Positions 1 to 7,084 of a stretch of 64,000 nucleotides of DNA are shown in pieces (position 1 is the first letter of the stretch; every line of letters begins with the position of its first letter). Both the position numbers and the translations under genes were made by a program. Origin of the DNA: Pseudomonas entomophila (GTDB lineage: Bacteria; Pseudomonadota; Gammaproteobacteria; Pseudomonadales; Pseudomonadaceae). The stretch spans positions 1 through 64,000 of the forward strand of contig NZ_JARGCS010000009.1 of NCBI RefSeq assembly GCF_029193575.1. The letters are read 5' to 3'. The notes beneath the pieces are model-generated. The model was given only the letters and a program-made list of their open reading frames with translations. It did no database searches and was not told where the DNA came from.

Positions 1-549
1 CGCAAGTTTGTTGAAGCTCAGAAGGTGCAGCCCAAGGGCAAAGCCGGGCGAGCAGATATGGCGCTGGCATTGATCAATAAGCTGTATGGCGTCGAGCGTG
101 AACTGAAGGACGCCTGTGATGAGCAGCGATTGACTGGCCGGCAGGAGAAGAGCCTGCCGATCTTGAGGCAATTGAAAAGTTGGTTGGATAAAACTCAGCC
201 TCATGTGACGCCGCAAAGTGTGCTCGGCAAGGCTGTGAATTACCTGGCGAGCAATTGGAGTCGGCTGGAGCGTTATGTGGAGGCTGGGTATTTGCCGATC
301 GACAACAACCCGGCAGAGCGCGCCATAAAGCCATTTGTGATCGGCCGCAAAGCCTGGCTGTTCAGCGACACGCCCAAGGGTGCCGCGGCCAGCGCGCAGC
401 TCTACAGTTTGGTCGAGACCGCCAAGATCAACGGCCAAGAGCCCTATACGTGGCTGCGCCACGTACTGGAGCGGCTGCCCGGTGCGCAGTCGGTGGCAGA
501 ATATGAAGCTCTGTTGCCCTGGAACTGTTCACCGGAAATGCCACGGTAA
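1..549 (+). CDS. IS66-family transposase (TnpC), C-terminal fragment
   Basis: This is the C-terminal part of the DDE transposase that moves IS66 elements. The frame is open from the first base, so the start lies upstream of the window and only about 182 codons are seen. The recognisable block is [20 protein letters not shown] followed by [20 protein letters not shown]; the E in [10 protein letters not shown] is the family's final catalytic acidic residue. The end ([11 protein letters not shown]) matches the normal IS66 C-terminus, so this end is intact. It is the only transposase in the window and marks 1-4,600 as accessory DNA. Confidence 0.9.
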   Translation, partial: RKFVEAQKVQPKGKAGRADMALALINKLYGVERELKDACDEQRLTGRQEKSLPILRQLKSWLDKTQPHVTPQSVLGKAVNYLASNWSRLERYVEAGYLPIDNNPAERAIKPFVIGRKAWLFSDTPKGAAASAQLYSLVETAKINGQEPYTWLRHVLERLPGAQSVAEYEALLPWNCSPEMPR

Positions 550-594
550 ACGATGGTCTCACCTTGCGGTAGGTGGGGTTCATGGATCGCTTAC
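1..594 (+). mobile_element. Right part of an IS66-family insertion sequence (cut by window edge)
   Basis: The stretch contains the 3' part of an IS66 transposase gene followed by a short non-coding tail ending in gttcatggatcgcttac. IS66-family elements typically end in CGCTTAC (the inverted repeat of GTAAGCG), which puts the right boundary at about base 594. The left end and any 8-bp target duplication lie outside the window; the duplication, if present, should read acctcaac. The exact boundary is inferred from the family terminus, not from comparing both ends. Confidence 0.75.
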
Positions 595-908
595 ACCTCA
601 ACCTGGTGGTGGGGCAGAAGCTGAACGCGACGATCGGCGGCGACCTGCAGGAGCGGATCGAGGGCTTGCGAAAGAGTGTGGCGGCGGTCAGCCAGCGCCT
701 GCAGGCGCCGAAGACGTGGCTAGGGTCGGAAGGAGTAAACGTGCTCCAGGTGCTGTGCGATCTGCTCGACCTGGTGCAGGAAATGAATGCCCAACTGGCG
801 GGCCACACTCATGGGCCAACTCCGGTACCGAGTAACGCGACGGCGTTCACGCAAGCACGAGTCTCGACACTTTTGCTTTCGGAGAGGCTTAAACCAATCA
901 CTCTATAG
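582..908 (+). CDS. Phage structural-type protein, 5' end replaced by the IS66 end
   Basis: A 108-codon frame. The segment AHTHGPTP close to the C-terminus resembles the HTH-x-P tails of phage baseplate and tail proteins, and the whole looks like phage/tailocin structural proteins seen in Pseudomonas; this is recognition by eye. The ATG at 582 lies inside the inferred terminal repeat of the IS (ending about 594), so the first four or five codons are IS-derived and the native N-terminus is lost. It is probably a prophage remnant, and expression is doubtful. A GTG three codons upstream (573) is an alternative start. It is followed by a good terminator. Confidence 0.55.
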   Translation: MDRLHLNLVVGQKLNATIGGDLQERIEGLRKSVAAVSQRLQAPKTWLGSEGVNVLQVLCDLLDLVQEMNAQLAGHTHGPTPVPSNATAFTQARVSTLLLSERLKPITL

Positions 909-910
909 AA

Positions 911-936
911 AAGGCCGCTCTCTAGCGGCCTTTTTA
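911..936 (+). terminator. Rho-independent terminator after the phage remnant
   Basis: Stem GGCCGCT (913-919) pairs with AGCGGCC (924-930) and is followed by five Ts. A-rich sequence on the other side lets it also work for the opposite strand. Confidence 0.8.
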
Positions 937-962
937 GAACAGTCCAAGTTGGCACAGCTTCA

Positions 963-1175
963 TTATGGTTTTAAGGACTTACCAAGCGCTCTAATCGCTG
1001 CCGCCTGCAGAGTTAAGTCTTCCAGTGGATCATCAATCACCGCGATAAGCGCATCACGCGCAGCACTGGTGTCCGTGTTACCCAGGGCATCGGCGGCAGC
1101 GATCCTTCTTTCCATGAAGTCTCTGTCGTCACGCATAATATCTGAAAGCTTAGTGATTATATTTGAGGGATTCAT
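963..1175 (-). CDS. Small HEAT-repeat-like hypothetical protein
   Basis: A 70-residue protein with two helical repeats: RRIAAADALGNTDTSAARDA and LQAAAIRALG. The alternation of Ala/Leu with a central Asp resembles single HEAT or PBS-lyase repeats, which are protein-binding modules. It follows the gene at 1208-1711 on the same strand with a gap of about 30 bases, so the two may be co-transcribed. No clear Shine-Dalgarno precedes the ATG. Function unknown; probable accessory gene. Confidence 0.55.
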   Translation of the reverse strand: MNPSNIITKLSDIMRDDRDFMERRIAAADALGNTDTSAARDALIAVIDDPLEDLTLQAAAIRALGKSLKP

Positions 1176-1207
1176 TTCTGGCGCCTGTCTGGTTTATGTA
1201 AGTTGGT

Positions 1208-1711
1208 TTATTGATCGCAATGTCCGCTGATACTTATTTTGATATTGGATCGCGGAATATCGTAAGTCGCAGAGATTCGATTAATTGCATCTACAATAGT
1301 GAGCAGTCTATCATCGTCGTGATTATTGATCTTCAAGTCTGAGTGTGTGGAACCTTCTAAATCAGGCGGCGAAAGGTGCACGCTGAGGTCGGCCTCGAAC
1401 ACATCGCCATTTTCGGTTTCCTGGATGGATCTCGGGAGGCCATCTATAGTCGAGACGCTTAAGATATCTGCCACTACGAACTTATGTGCCCACTTGTCAT
1501 CCTTTCGAGAAACGGTGGTGCTTCTAATTTTTCCGAGGTAGCCAGTTTTGAGAAGTCTTGCGTCGTAGTGGGTGGCTGCAACGTAAATGTATTCGAAAGT
1601 AAAATCTTTCAAAGGGGTAATGTAGATTTTCTCGATTGTAAATGTGTCTATTAATTTAGCTATTTGCTTGTCATTACTTACGATTAACAGCGTTTTCTGT
1701 TCTTTGCTCAT
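1208..1711 (-). CDS. Hypothetical protein of the accessory region
   Basis: A 167-residue protein I do not recognise. It has no signal peptide, membrane segment or cysteine cluster. Its codon use is AT-rich (many Lys, Ile, Asn) compared with the core genes, pointing to recent acquisition. The ATG at 1711 is chosen because AAGGA lies 7 bases upstream; a TTG two codons earlier is less likely. It leads a possible two-gene unit with the HEAT-like gene at 963-1175. Confidence 0.6.
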   Translation of the reverse strand: MSKEQKTLLIVSNDKQIAKLIDTFTIEKIYITPLKDFTFEYIYVAATHYDARLLKTGYLGKIRSTTVSRKDDKWAHKFVVADILSVSTIDGLPRSIQETENGDVFEADLSVHLSPPDLEGSTHSDLKINNHDDDRLLTIVDAINRISATYDIPRSNIKISISGHCDQ

Positions 1712-1753
1712 CTTCAATTCCTTTTAAATTGCGCGCAGCGTACTTGTTTTTCT

Positions 1754-2626
1754 TCAATCGCGCTGTCTGTTTGCTTGTAAGGGTGAATTAGGGGCAAATG
1801 AGGCTCTTAGAGCTTCTTTAATATCCGCTTTCACTCGGAATGGGATTTCGTACTTGGCAAAAGTCTTGTTGAGTGAACTCCAGTGCAGGGCCAGGATCTG
1901 CTCTGGCTTCTTGGAGTGATTGTAAGCGATGCCTAGGGCATCGAGCTTGCGAAGCGCTGCCCACAGTGGCTCCAAGAGTTCATCCGCACTGGGCGTACCC
2001 TGGCCGATACTCTCGAGAATAGGAACTGACAACCCCAACTGCTGTGAGACGAGAGCCAGTTGGTCATGGAGCGCGCTGCGCAGGGTGTTATCGCGGGTCC
2101 GGTGCAGTTCCTTGAGCAGGGCCACCCTGTGACGCGATAGCGCGATCTGCTGGTTCACGCTGGTGCTGCCTGGCCTTGAGGCGCTGCCCTTGGTCCAGTA
2201 GTCCCACAGCGCGTCGTCGCATTCTTCCTGGTAGCGGATGATCTTGTCGCGCAGATCGGGCTTCACTTTGTTTGGGTTGATCGTCATCAGCCAAGAAGCC
2301 AGTTTTCGCAGGGGGAGACAAACCGCTTCTTGCGCGCCACCCAGCGAAGGTGTGGTGATAATCACCATACCCCACCGGGTTGTGTTGTTGCTCAATTTTG
2401 CGTGCTGACTTTTCCAGTCGAGCCCCATGTTGGTGACAATCGGCTTCATCGCGACGAACGGATCGTTGTCTTGACCTACCAGCATGACGGTGTCGCCGTG
2501 GAACGGGACTGGCATCAATTGTGGGTGCATATCAAATCCTTGTGCATGGCGATCAACTGAGGCGGAAATCGCCGCAGTTGGGTAGGCAGTTGTTGTCGAC
2601 ATGACAACACCTTCACCGTCATTCAT
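1754..2626 (-). CDS. Phage antirepressor-like protein (P22_AR_N domain)
   Basis: A 290-residue protein. From about residue 36 it carries the P22 antirepressor N-terminal domain: MPVPFHGDTVMLVGQDNDPF, then VAMKPIVTNMGLDW with SQHAKL, VCLPLRKLASWLMTINPNKV and YQEECDDALWDYW. Such domains occur in phage antirepressors, which bind and inactivate prophage repressors. The rest is helical and specific to this protein. The start at 2626 overlaps the stop of the gene before it (ATGA), suggesting translational coupling; an internal ATG at 2602 is an alternative. It is the last gene of a three-gene unit behind a structured RNA leader, so it may be a domesticated prophage regulator. Confidence 0.75.
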   Translation of the reverse strand: MNDGEGVVMSTTTAYPTAAISASVDRHAQGFDMHPQLMPVPFHGDTVMLVGQDNDPFVAMKPIVTNMGLDWKSQHAKLSNNTTRWGMVIITTPSLGGAQEAVCLPLRKLASWLMTINPNKVKPDLRDKIIRYQEECDDALWDYWTKGSASRPGSTSVNQQIALSRHRVALLKELHRTRDNTLRSALHDQLALVSQQLGLSVPILESIGQGTPSADELLEPLWAALRKLDALGIAYNHSKKPEQILALHWSSLNKTFAKYEIPFRVKADIKEALRASFAPNSPLQANRQRD

Positions 2627-2829
2627 CGGGAAGAAAACCTCACGCCTGCAGCGTCCACCACGCTGCCCAGGTTCTCGGTGGTCAGGTCCAGCCAGGCCGC
2701 CATCATCTGCGGCGTCATCGAGTTGGAACGTTGTACCTCATCCAGCAGGATCGCCACCAGTCGCATCGAGTCGTGCACCTGCTTCAGCTTGTAGAACTCG
2801 TCTTCGGTCAAGGCGTAGGGCGTTCTCAT
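2623..2829 (-). CDS. Small helical protein of the antirepressor operon
   Basis: A 68-residue acidic helical protein (MRTPYALTEDEFYKLKQVHD..., ending TTENLGSVVDAAGVRFSSR). Its size, the centre (VAILLDEVQRSNSMTPQMMA) and the position behind a leader of this type recall the small DUF3077/DUF6124-like proteins of Pseudomonas, but the match is weak. Its ATG overlaps the stop of the 52-residue gene upstream by ATGA, and its own stop overlaps the antirepressor start the same way, so the three genes are probably translated as a coupled series. Function unknown. Confidence 0.65.
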   Translation of the reverse strand: MRTPYALTEDEFYKLKQVHDSMRLVAILLDEVQRSNSMTPQMMAAWLDLTTENLGSVVDAAGVRFSSR

Positions 2830-2984
2830 TGGGCACCGCCTTGCGCTTCCAGGGCGCGCACGATGTCCATGTGGTGGTTGTAGCGGGCGAGGCGGGAAGC
2901 GAGCGAGGAGTCGGCGTGCAACGCGGCCAAGGCCATGCGGCGGTGCGCCAGGGCGCGGACTTTGGACGGAATGAGGGCGGTCAT
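2826..2984 (-). CDS. 52-residue basic protein, first gene behind RNA leader copy 1
   Basis: A short Ala/Arg-rich helical protein (MTALIPSKVRALAHRRMALA...). The ATG at 2984 has a strong Shine-Dalgarno (AGGAG, 7 bases upstream). That AGGAG lies in a local hairpin (GCTCCT/AGGAGC) and its flank ACTCAGG is partly complementary to the loop of the RNA leader at 3036-3119, so translation is probably controlled by RNA structure. It opens the coupled three-gene unit ending in the antirepressor. No known domain recognised. Confidence 0.6.
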   Translation of the reverse strand: MTALIPSKVRALAHRRMALAALHADSSLASRLARYNHHMDIVRALEAQGGAQ

Positions 2985-3035
2985 GCTGGAGCTCCTGAGT
3001 TGAGGAGCCATCACCGCTTGCGGCCAAGCAAGGAA

Positions 3036-3119
3036 TGGTGACGGCTGTACGTGGGTTGGCCGACCGGGACTCAAGGCACCCGGCACACCCGAAGGTGTCC
3101 CACGCACAGCCGCCATAAC
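3036..3119 (-). promoter_or_regulatory. Structured RNA leader, copy 1 (anti-Shine-Dalgarno loop family)
   Basis: Read on the minus strand, TATGGC is followed by an enclosing stem (GGCTGTGCGTGGG, 3111-3099, with CCCACGTACAGCC, 3055-3043) that closes two hairpins. The first is ACACC-TTCG-GGTGT with a UUCG tetraloop. The second is CCGGG-TGCCTTGAGT-CCCGG. Its loop word CCTTGAGT pairs, with one bulged base, with ACTCAGG in the Shine-Dalgarno region (2994-3000). Copies 2 and 3 keep this layout with different, compensating bases. Confidence 0.7.
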
Positions 3120-3132
3120 GAAACAGCGGACA

Positions 3133-3166
3133 CAAAAAAAGCGCCTCCTATCGCATGGAGGGCGCT
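3133..3166 (-). terminator. Terminator-like hairpin just upstream of RNA leader copy 1
   Basis: On the minus strand GCGCC-C-TCC pairs with GGAGGCGC and is followed by seven Ts (3140-3134). It ends any transcript arriving from 3,250 less than 20 bases before the conserved leader begins. It may close a short separate RNA, or act as an attenuator for the operon. Confidence 0.65.
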
Positions 3167-3200
3167 TGTGCGCCTTGAGTTGTGCGACCGGCCAAGGTCG

Positions 3201-3249
3201 GTCGCTGATTTGGCAGCGACGGCCAGAGACTAGGCGCAATGCGCCTAGT
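3201..3249 (-). repeat. Two adjacent inverted repeats
   Basis: GTCGCTG (3201-3207) pairs with CAGCGAC (3214-3220). The perfect palindrome ACTAGGCGC-aat-GCGCCTAGT covers 3229-3249. A similar pair of adjacent hairpins (GGGAAAGCCT/AGGCTTTCCC, then CCCGGTCGCTG/CAGCGACCGGG) precedes RNA leader copy 3 at 60,456-60,507, so the arrangement appears to belong to the leader locus. The palindrome could be an operator. Confidence 0.6.
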
Positions 3250-3662
3250 GGTCAACAAAAATGCCGGCCGCAAAAAAAATCGGCGGAGAAAATCACTTAT
3301 CCCCCTCCCGCCGACGCGCTTTTCGTCGCGAATTAGTGCAAAGCAGCGGTGGGGTGCAATGCGAGCTGCAGGCGGCGCCGTCTGCGGGGTCCCGCAGGGG
3401 GTGCGCCATTTCACACAGTGAAAGGAAATGAAGGATTGTGCAGGCTCGGCTGCACAGTGGGGCGGGGAAGGGGCAGGAGGGCAGGCCCGCTGCAGGCCAC
3501 GTAATCCGGGAGGGCGCGGTGTGAAAACCTAGGTTCTACCGGGTTTTCCATTTTGGACTTGGTCTTTTCAACCGCTGCAGATCGCACCAGGTGCAGAGCG
3601 CTAATTCGCCTGGAGCCCCCGAACGGTGGGGCTCCTGCGTTTCCTCAGCTTTGCACAGCGCT
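3250..3662. other. Gene-free stretch between phage-like genes
   Basis: No convincing gene. It contains an inverted repeat GAAAACC (3523-3529) / GGTTTTC (3542-3548), and a GC hairpin GGAGCCCC/GGGGCTCC near 3613-3637 that may close the gene at 3663-4022. The promoter for the leader and operator unit to its left probably lies here, but I see no clear -35/-10 pair. Confidence 0.5.
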
Positions 3663-4022
3663 TCACGCCTGCTCGACAGCCACCAGTCGGAGGTGGGGCA
3701 TGTTGGCTTCTTTCTGCAGGCGCTTGAATTCCTTGGCGACCACAGGGATCAGCAGGCGATCCAAGGCGTGGCGCAGTTGCAGGGCCTGAGCCTCGGTCAG
3801 GCGCTTCACTGTTCCAGTACGAGCGCTCGCACAAGCCACCTTCTCAGGCGCAATACCGATCGCGTCCATCGCCCCATCGATGTAGCCGTCCAGGTACTCA
3901 CGGCGCTTGAACAGGATCGAGCTCTCCGGCGCTTCCTGGTAATCCCAGTGCACCTCCCAGGCCTTGCCGGACTGGATGATTTCGATGATGGGCAGTGCCG
4001 CTTGGGTCGCTGGTTTGCGCAT
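3663..4022 (-). CDS. Hypothetical protein, probable prophage remnant gene
   Basis: A 119-residue soluble protein (MRKPATQAALPIIEIIQSGK... ending PHLRLVAVEQA). It has an N-terminal mixed strand region (WEVHWDYQEAPESSILFKRR) and C-terminal helices rich in Arg and Lys. I do not recognise a domain; proteins of this look are common in Pseudomonas prophages. The ATG at 4022 is preferred to the one at 4085, which has no Shine-Dalgarno. It stands alone between the leader operon and the TCTGACA repeat field. Confidence 0.55.
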   Translation of the reverse strand: MRKPATQAALPIIEIIQSGKAWEVHWDYQEAPESSILFKRREYLDGYIDGAMDAIGIAPEKVACASARTGTVKRLTEAQALQLRHALDRLLIPVVAKEFKRLQKEANMPHLRLVAVEQA

Positions 4023-4116
4023 GCTGATTCTCTCGATCAATTCGCTACGCGGGGCAGTGTGAAGGATAGCTTCGGGGTGCCCCATGAAAGGTTTTTCAGG
4101 CTGACCCTCAAATCCC

Positions 4117-4390
4117 TGTCAGAACATGGATATCTGTCAGGAAATCGGCTGCAGGCCGCGTATTTACTGGGTTTGCGATCTGACAACGAACTGGGAAATT
4201 CGTGGCAAATCTGACAGACCAAATAAAAAAGCCTTATAAATCAATGGCTTGAGAAATCGAAATCTGACACAGTGGTTTTGTCAGGTTTTGACACCTCGCC
4301 GACACCTTTCTGACACTACCTGAAAACGCTGGAGGCCTTGAGATAGAAGGGTTAGACAGAGGTAAGAATATTCATCTGACAAATCTGACA
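4117..4390. repeat. Field of nine TCTGACA / TGTCAG(A/G) words
   Basis: TCTGACA occurs at 4179, 4210, 4263, 4309, 4375 and 4384; the inverse form TGTCAG(A/G) occurs at 4117, 4135 and 4279. Nine copies of a 7-base word in 274 bases is far above chance. The words are irregularly spaced, as in integrase arm sites or iterons, and the field lies 250 bases from tRNA-Thr at the edge of the accessory region. No gene is seen from 4223 to 4642. Confidence 0.65.
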
Positions 4391-4642
4391 GGCTTTTTAG
4401 GGGGCAACCTAAATTTTGCTTTGCTACGTGCAGGGGGGCGTTTCGTATGACGCGTATACACAGCGACGGCTCGAAAAACCCGGCCTATCACACCGCGATA
4501 CTGCTACTACTCACCCCTTCGCATACGAGCCTTGGCTTGCCTGCGATCGGCCACTGGGGCCTTGAGGAGGGCGCTTGTTACGTGCGTTGTTACGCATAGG
4601 CTTGAAAAGGCCTCAGCAAACGTACGTAAGTGCTTGATTTGA

Positions 4643-4718
<76 letters not shown>

Positions 4719-4816
4719 ACAGGGGCGTCATTATAGCGATCGGCGTGCGCCTGTAAACCACTTCCTTGCGCTCAGCCCTAAACGCCCTAAGTTACCGCCT
4801 GGAAAGAAGAATTCTC

Positions 4817-5065
4817 CTACCAGCCGCGGTGGATGGTGTTGACGCTCGGCTCAGGCTGCCCGGGGTTGAAGAACAGCTTGTCGTTGTCGCAGCCGCGCTT
4901 GCGGCACGGGGTCTCGACACGCAGTGGCAGGCCGCGGTCGCCGCCCAGTTGCATGCCGGGCATGTTCCAGTCCAGCGAGGGTTGCTTGGGGGCGGGGGCG
5001 CCGCCGGCGCATCCGGCCAGGGCCACGGCAACGGTCAACAGGGCGAAAGGTTTGGTCTTGGTCAC
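4817..5065 (-). CDS. Small outer-membrane-type lipoprotein
   Basis: An 82-residue protein with a lipoprotein signal: Lys-rich start (MTKTKPFALLTVAVALAG) and lipobox LAGC at residues 17-20. The mature part is Pro/Gly-rich and has a Cys pair (ETPCRKRGCDNDKLFF). The start is a GTG with GGA about 9 bases upstream. It begins 20 bases after the stop of the lipoprotein gene at 5086-5466 and is probably co-transcribed with it. Function unknown. Confidence 0.75.
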   Translation of the reverse strand: MTKTKPFALLTVAVALAGCAGGAPAPKQPSLDWNMPGMQLGGDRGLPLRVETPCRKRGCDNDKLFFNPGQPEPSVNTIHRGW

Positions 5066-5085
5066 GGTGTTCGGTCCGTTCTGAG

Positions 5086-5466
5086 TCAGTAGTCGTTCTG
5101 GATACGTACCACGGTGCCGCCACAGGCGGTGTAGCAACTGTTGTAGTCGCCGGTGCAGTCGTACTGCGGCTCCCGGCTGAAATCCGTCAGGGTCGTGGTG
5201 CAGGCGCGGCGCGCTTCTTTATAGCTCTTGCCCTTCTGGCAGGCGCTGTACTGGCGCTGCGAGGCACGCATCAACTGCAAATGCAGCCGCTCCTGGGCAT
5301 CGGCGTTCACCTGGCAGCGGTTCTGCTCCTGGGTGCAACCCTTCATACAACCCTGCGCCGTTGGCGGCGCGGCATAGCGATAGCTGTAGGTCGGCGCGCA
5401 GGCGGCGAGCAGCAGGCTGGCCAGCAGCAGGGTGGCAAGGCTTGCTAGTCGGGCATCCATGGTCAT
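5086..5466 (-). CDS. Cys-rich lipoprotein, hypothetical
   Basis: A 126-residue protein with signal peptide and lipobox (LLLASLLLAACAP). The mature part has about eight further cysteines in CxxxC-like pairs (GCMKGCTQEQNRC, YSACQKG, RRACTTT, YDCTGDYNSCYTACGG), suggesting disulphides in the periplasm. The ATG at 5466 is chosen because AAGGA lies upstream. First gene of a two-lipoprotein unit. Function unknown. Confidence 0.8.
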   Translation of the reverse strand: MTMDARLASLATLLLASLLLAACAPTYSYRYAAPPTAQGCMKGCTQEQNRCQVNADAQERLHLQLMRASQRQYSACQKGKSYKEARRACTTTLTDFSREPQYDCTGDYNSCYTACGGTVVRIQNDY

Positions 5467-5779
5467 GCGGCAGTCCTTGATCATCATCGCTGAAGGGGCC
5501 TCAGCACTCGACGGCGGGCGCGATGATACACCGATCGGCACGCGGGCGCTGCTTCGCTGAATCGAGGCCTCGCTGAAAACGCTTATGCACAAGGGGCATT
5601 CGCCCTGTGCGCGAAAGGCATGCCGAACCGCTGTACCACTGGTCTTTGCGCAAAGGCCTGTTTTTACTGGTTTTCGCTTACCTGCCGGAATAAGCCGAAC
5701 GCTGCAAATAGCGATTGGATCCCACATTCCGTGATTTTCATCACAAGCTTGTTCACAGAGTTATCCACAGGTTGTGCGG

Positions 5780-6997
5780 TCAGTCGCGCTCGGCTAGCAG
5801 CAGCAGGTTGCGTGGGGTCAGCGGGTAGTCGCAGAACAGCCCGACGTTGACGACGTAGCCGTGCTCCTGGAGGAACAGCGCGCGGTCGAGCACCAGCCAC
5901 AGCTCCAGCGGGCGGCGGAACAGGTTGCGCAGCAGTTCGAGGTTGCGCACCTCGGCCAGGCGCTGCCAGCCGGCTTGCTCCAGCGCGTGCCAGTCCAGCG
6001 TGCCGCTGAGGGGCACTTGGCGCAGTTGCGCCAGGTCGCGGCAGTACTGCTCGAAGGGCTTTTCCAGCCAGGCCGTGGGCAGCGACGGGGTGGGCAGGTA
6101 GTCGTCGCACTGGCGTTGCTCGCGTTGCAGCAGGTCGAAGCCCAGGCGCCGGGCCATCGAGGCATCGCGCTGGCGGCGCACGCGGGCGCTGGAGGTGACC
6201 GCCTCGTTGAGGGGCAGGCCGAGGTCGGCGATCGACAGGTGCAGGGGGGAGGCCTGCGCGGCCGTGGACATCGGCTGGTAGTGCTCGCCGGGCACGCGGT
6301 TGTAGCAGCACGGCGATACCGCCACCTGGCGGCAACCCTGCTGGCTGGCGGCGCGCAGCAGGCGCATGTGCAACTCGCCGCAGGCGTGCAGGGCGACCAC
6401 GCTCTTGTCGTCATCCAGGTGGCGGGCGCTGTCGGCGGCCAGCACGTCCTGCTGCACGTGGGTGGCGGGCAGATGGTGGTGGTCGCTCAAGGCCTGGCCT
6501 GCCTCGACCAGTTCGGCGTCGTATTCCAGGCAGGTCAGCTGTTGGCCGGGCTGCAGCAGGCGCCGGCCCAGGTGGCCCTTGCCCGAGCACCAGTCCAGCC
6601 AGTGGCGGGTGGGCTGCTGGAAGGCCAGGCGGCTGCCGAAGGCTTCGATCTGCTGCCATTTGCGGCCGGGGACATTGACGTCCAGGCGATGGCCGGCGGG
6701 GTGAAGGTCGGTGTTGGGCAGTTCGCCGACGTCGGCCAGGCGCAAGGCTTCGGCGGCCAGCTGCGGGAAGGGCGCGGGGGCGGGCAAGCATTCGGGGTGA
6801 TGCTGGGCGGCTTCGGCCTCTTCCAGGGTGCGTTGGCGCAGCCAGTGGGCCAGTTCCGGGTGCTGGGTTTCCCAGTCCATGCGCCGGGCGGTGAAGGGGC
6901 GGGGTTTCCACAGCGACTGGTGGGCGGCCAGGAACTGGTCCAGGGCCTGGAAGCGGTCGCGGAGTTGGTCGTCGTGGAGGTGGGGGGGGGTGGCCAT
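5780..6997 (-). CDS. SAM-dependent methyltransferase (Methyltransf_32-like)
   Basis: A protein of about 405 residues. SAM-binding motif I is LDWCSGKGHLGRRLL, followed by the acidic strand LTCLEYDAELVEAG. Motif IV-like ALHACGELHMRLL leads to SPCCYNRV, a layout typical of the METTL25/GSTCD-type methyltransferase domain. The C-terminal half (LPTAWLEKPFEQYCRDLAQL...) is family-specific. The substrate is unknown; relatives are often RNA or protein methyltransferases. The start is set at MATPPHL just after a long G run; an in-frame TTG upstream would fall in a REP element. It lies downstream of the amino acid ABC genes with a REP between. Confidence 0.8.
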   Translation of the reverse strand: MATPPHLHDDQLRDRFQALDQFLAAHQSLWKPRPFTARRMDWETQHPELAHWLRQRTLEEAEAAQHHPECLPAPAPFPQLAAEALRLADVGELPNTDLHPAGHRLDVNVPGRKWQQIEAFGSRLAFQQPTRHWLDWCSGKGHLGRRLLQPGQQLTCLEYDAELVEAGQALSDHHHLPATHVQQDVLAADSARHLDDDKSVVALHACGELHMRLLRAASQQGCRQVAVSPCCYNRVPGEHYQPMSTAAQASPLHLSIADLGLPLNEAVTSSARVRRQRDASMARRLGFDLLQREQRQCDDYLPTPSLPTAWLEKPFEQYCRDLAQLRQVPLSGTLDWHALEQAGWQRLAEVRNLELLRNLFRRPLELWLVLDRALFLQEHGYVVNVGLFCDYPLTPRNLLLLAERD

Positions 6998-7029
6998 GGT
7001 CGGGGTCGTGGGGGGTTGGGGCCACGTTG

Positions 7030-7075
7030 CGGCCCAATCGCGGGGCAAGCCCGCTCCTACAGGTTCAGGAGCGGG
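7030..7075. repeat. REP element
   Basis: cgcggggcaagcccgctcct is the P. putida REP core. It sits between the ABC permease gene and the methyltransferase gene. Confidence 0.85.
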
Positions 7076-7084
7076 CCAACAGGG

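Noticed and set aside
5750..5769. TTGTTCACA and an exact TTATCCACA before the methyltransferase stop
   Set aside because: Only two boxes, no repeat; single DnaA-box matches are expected by chance in a window this size.
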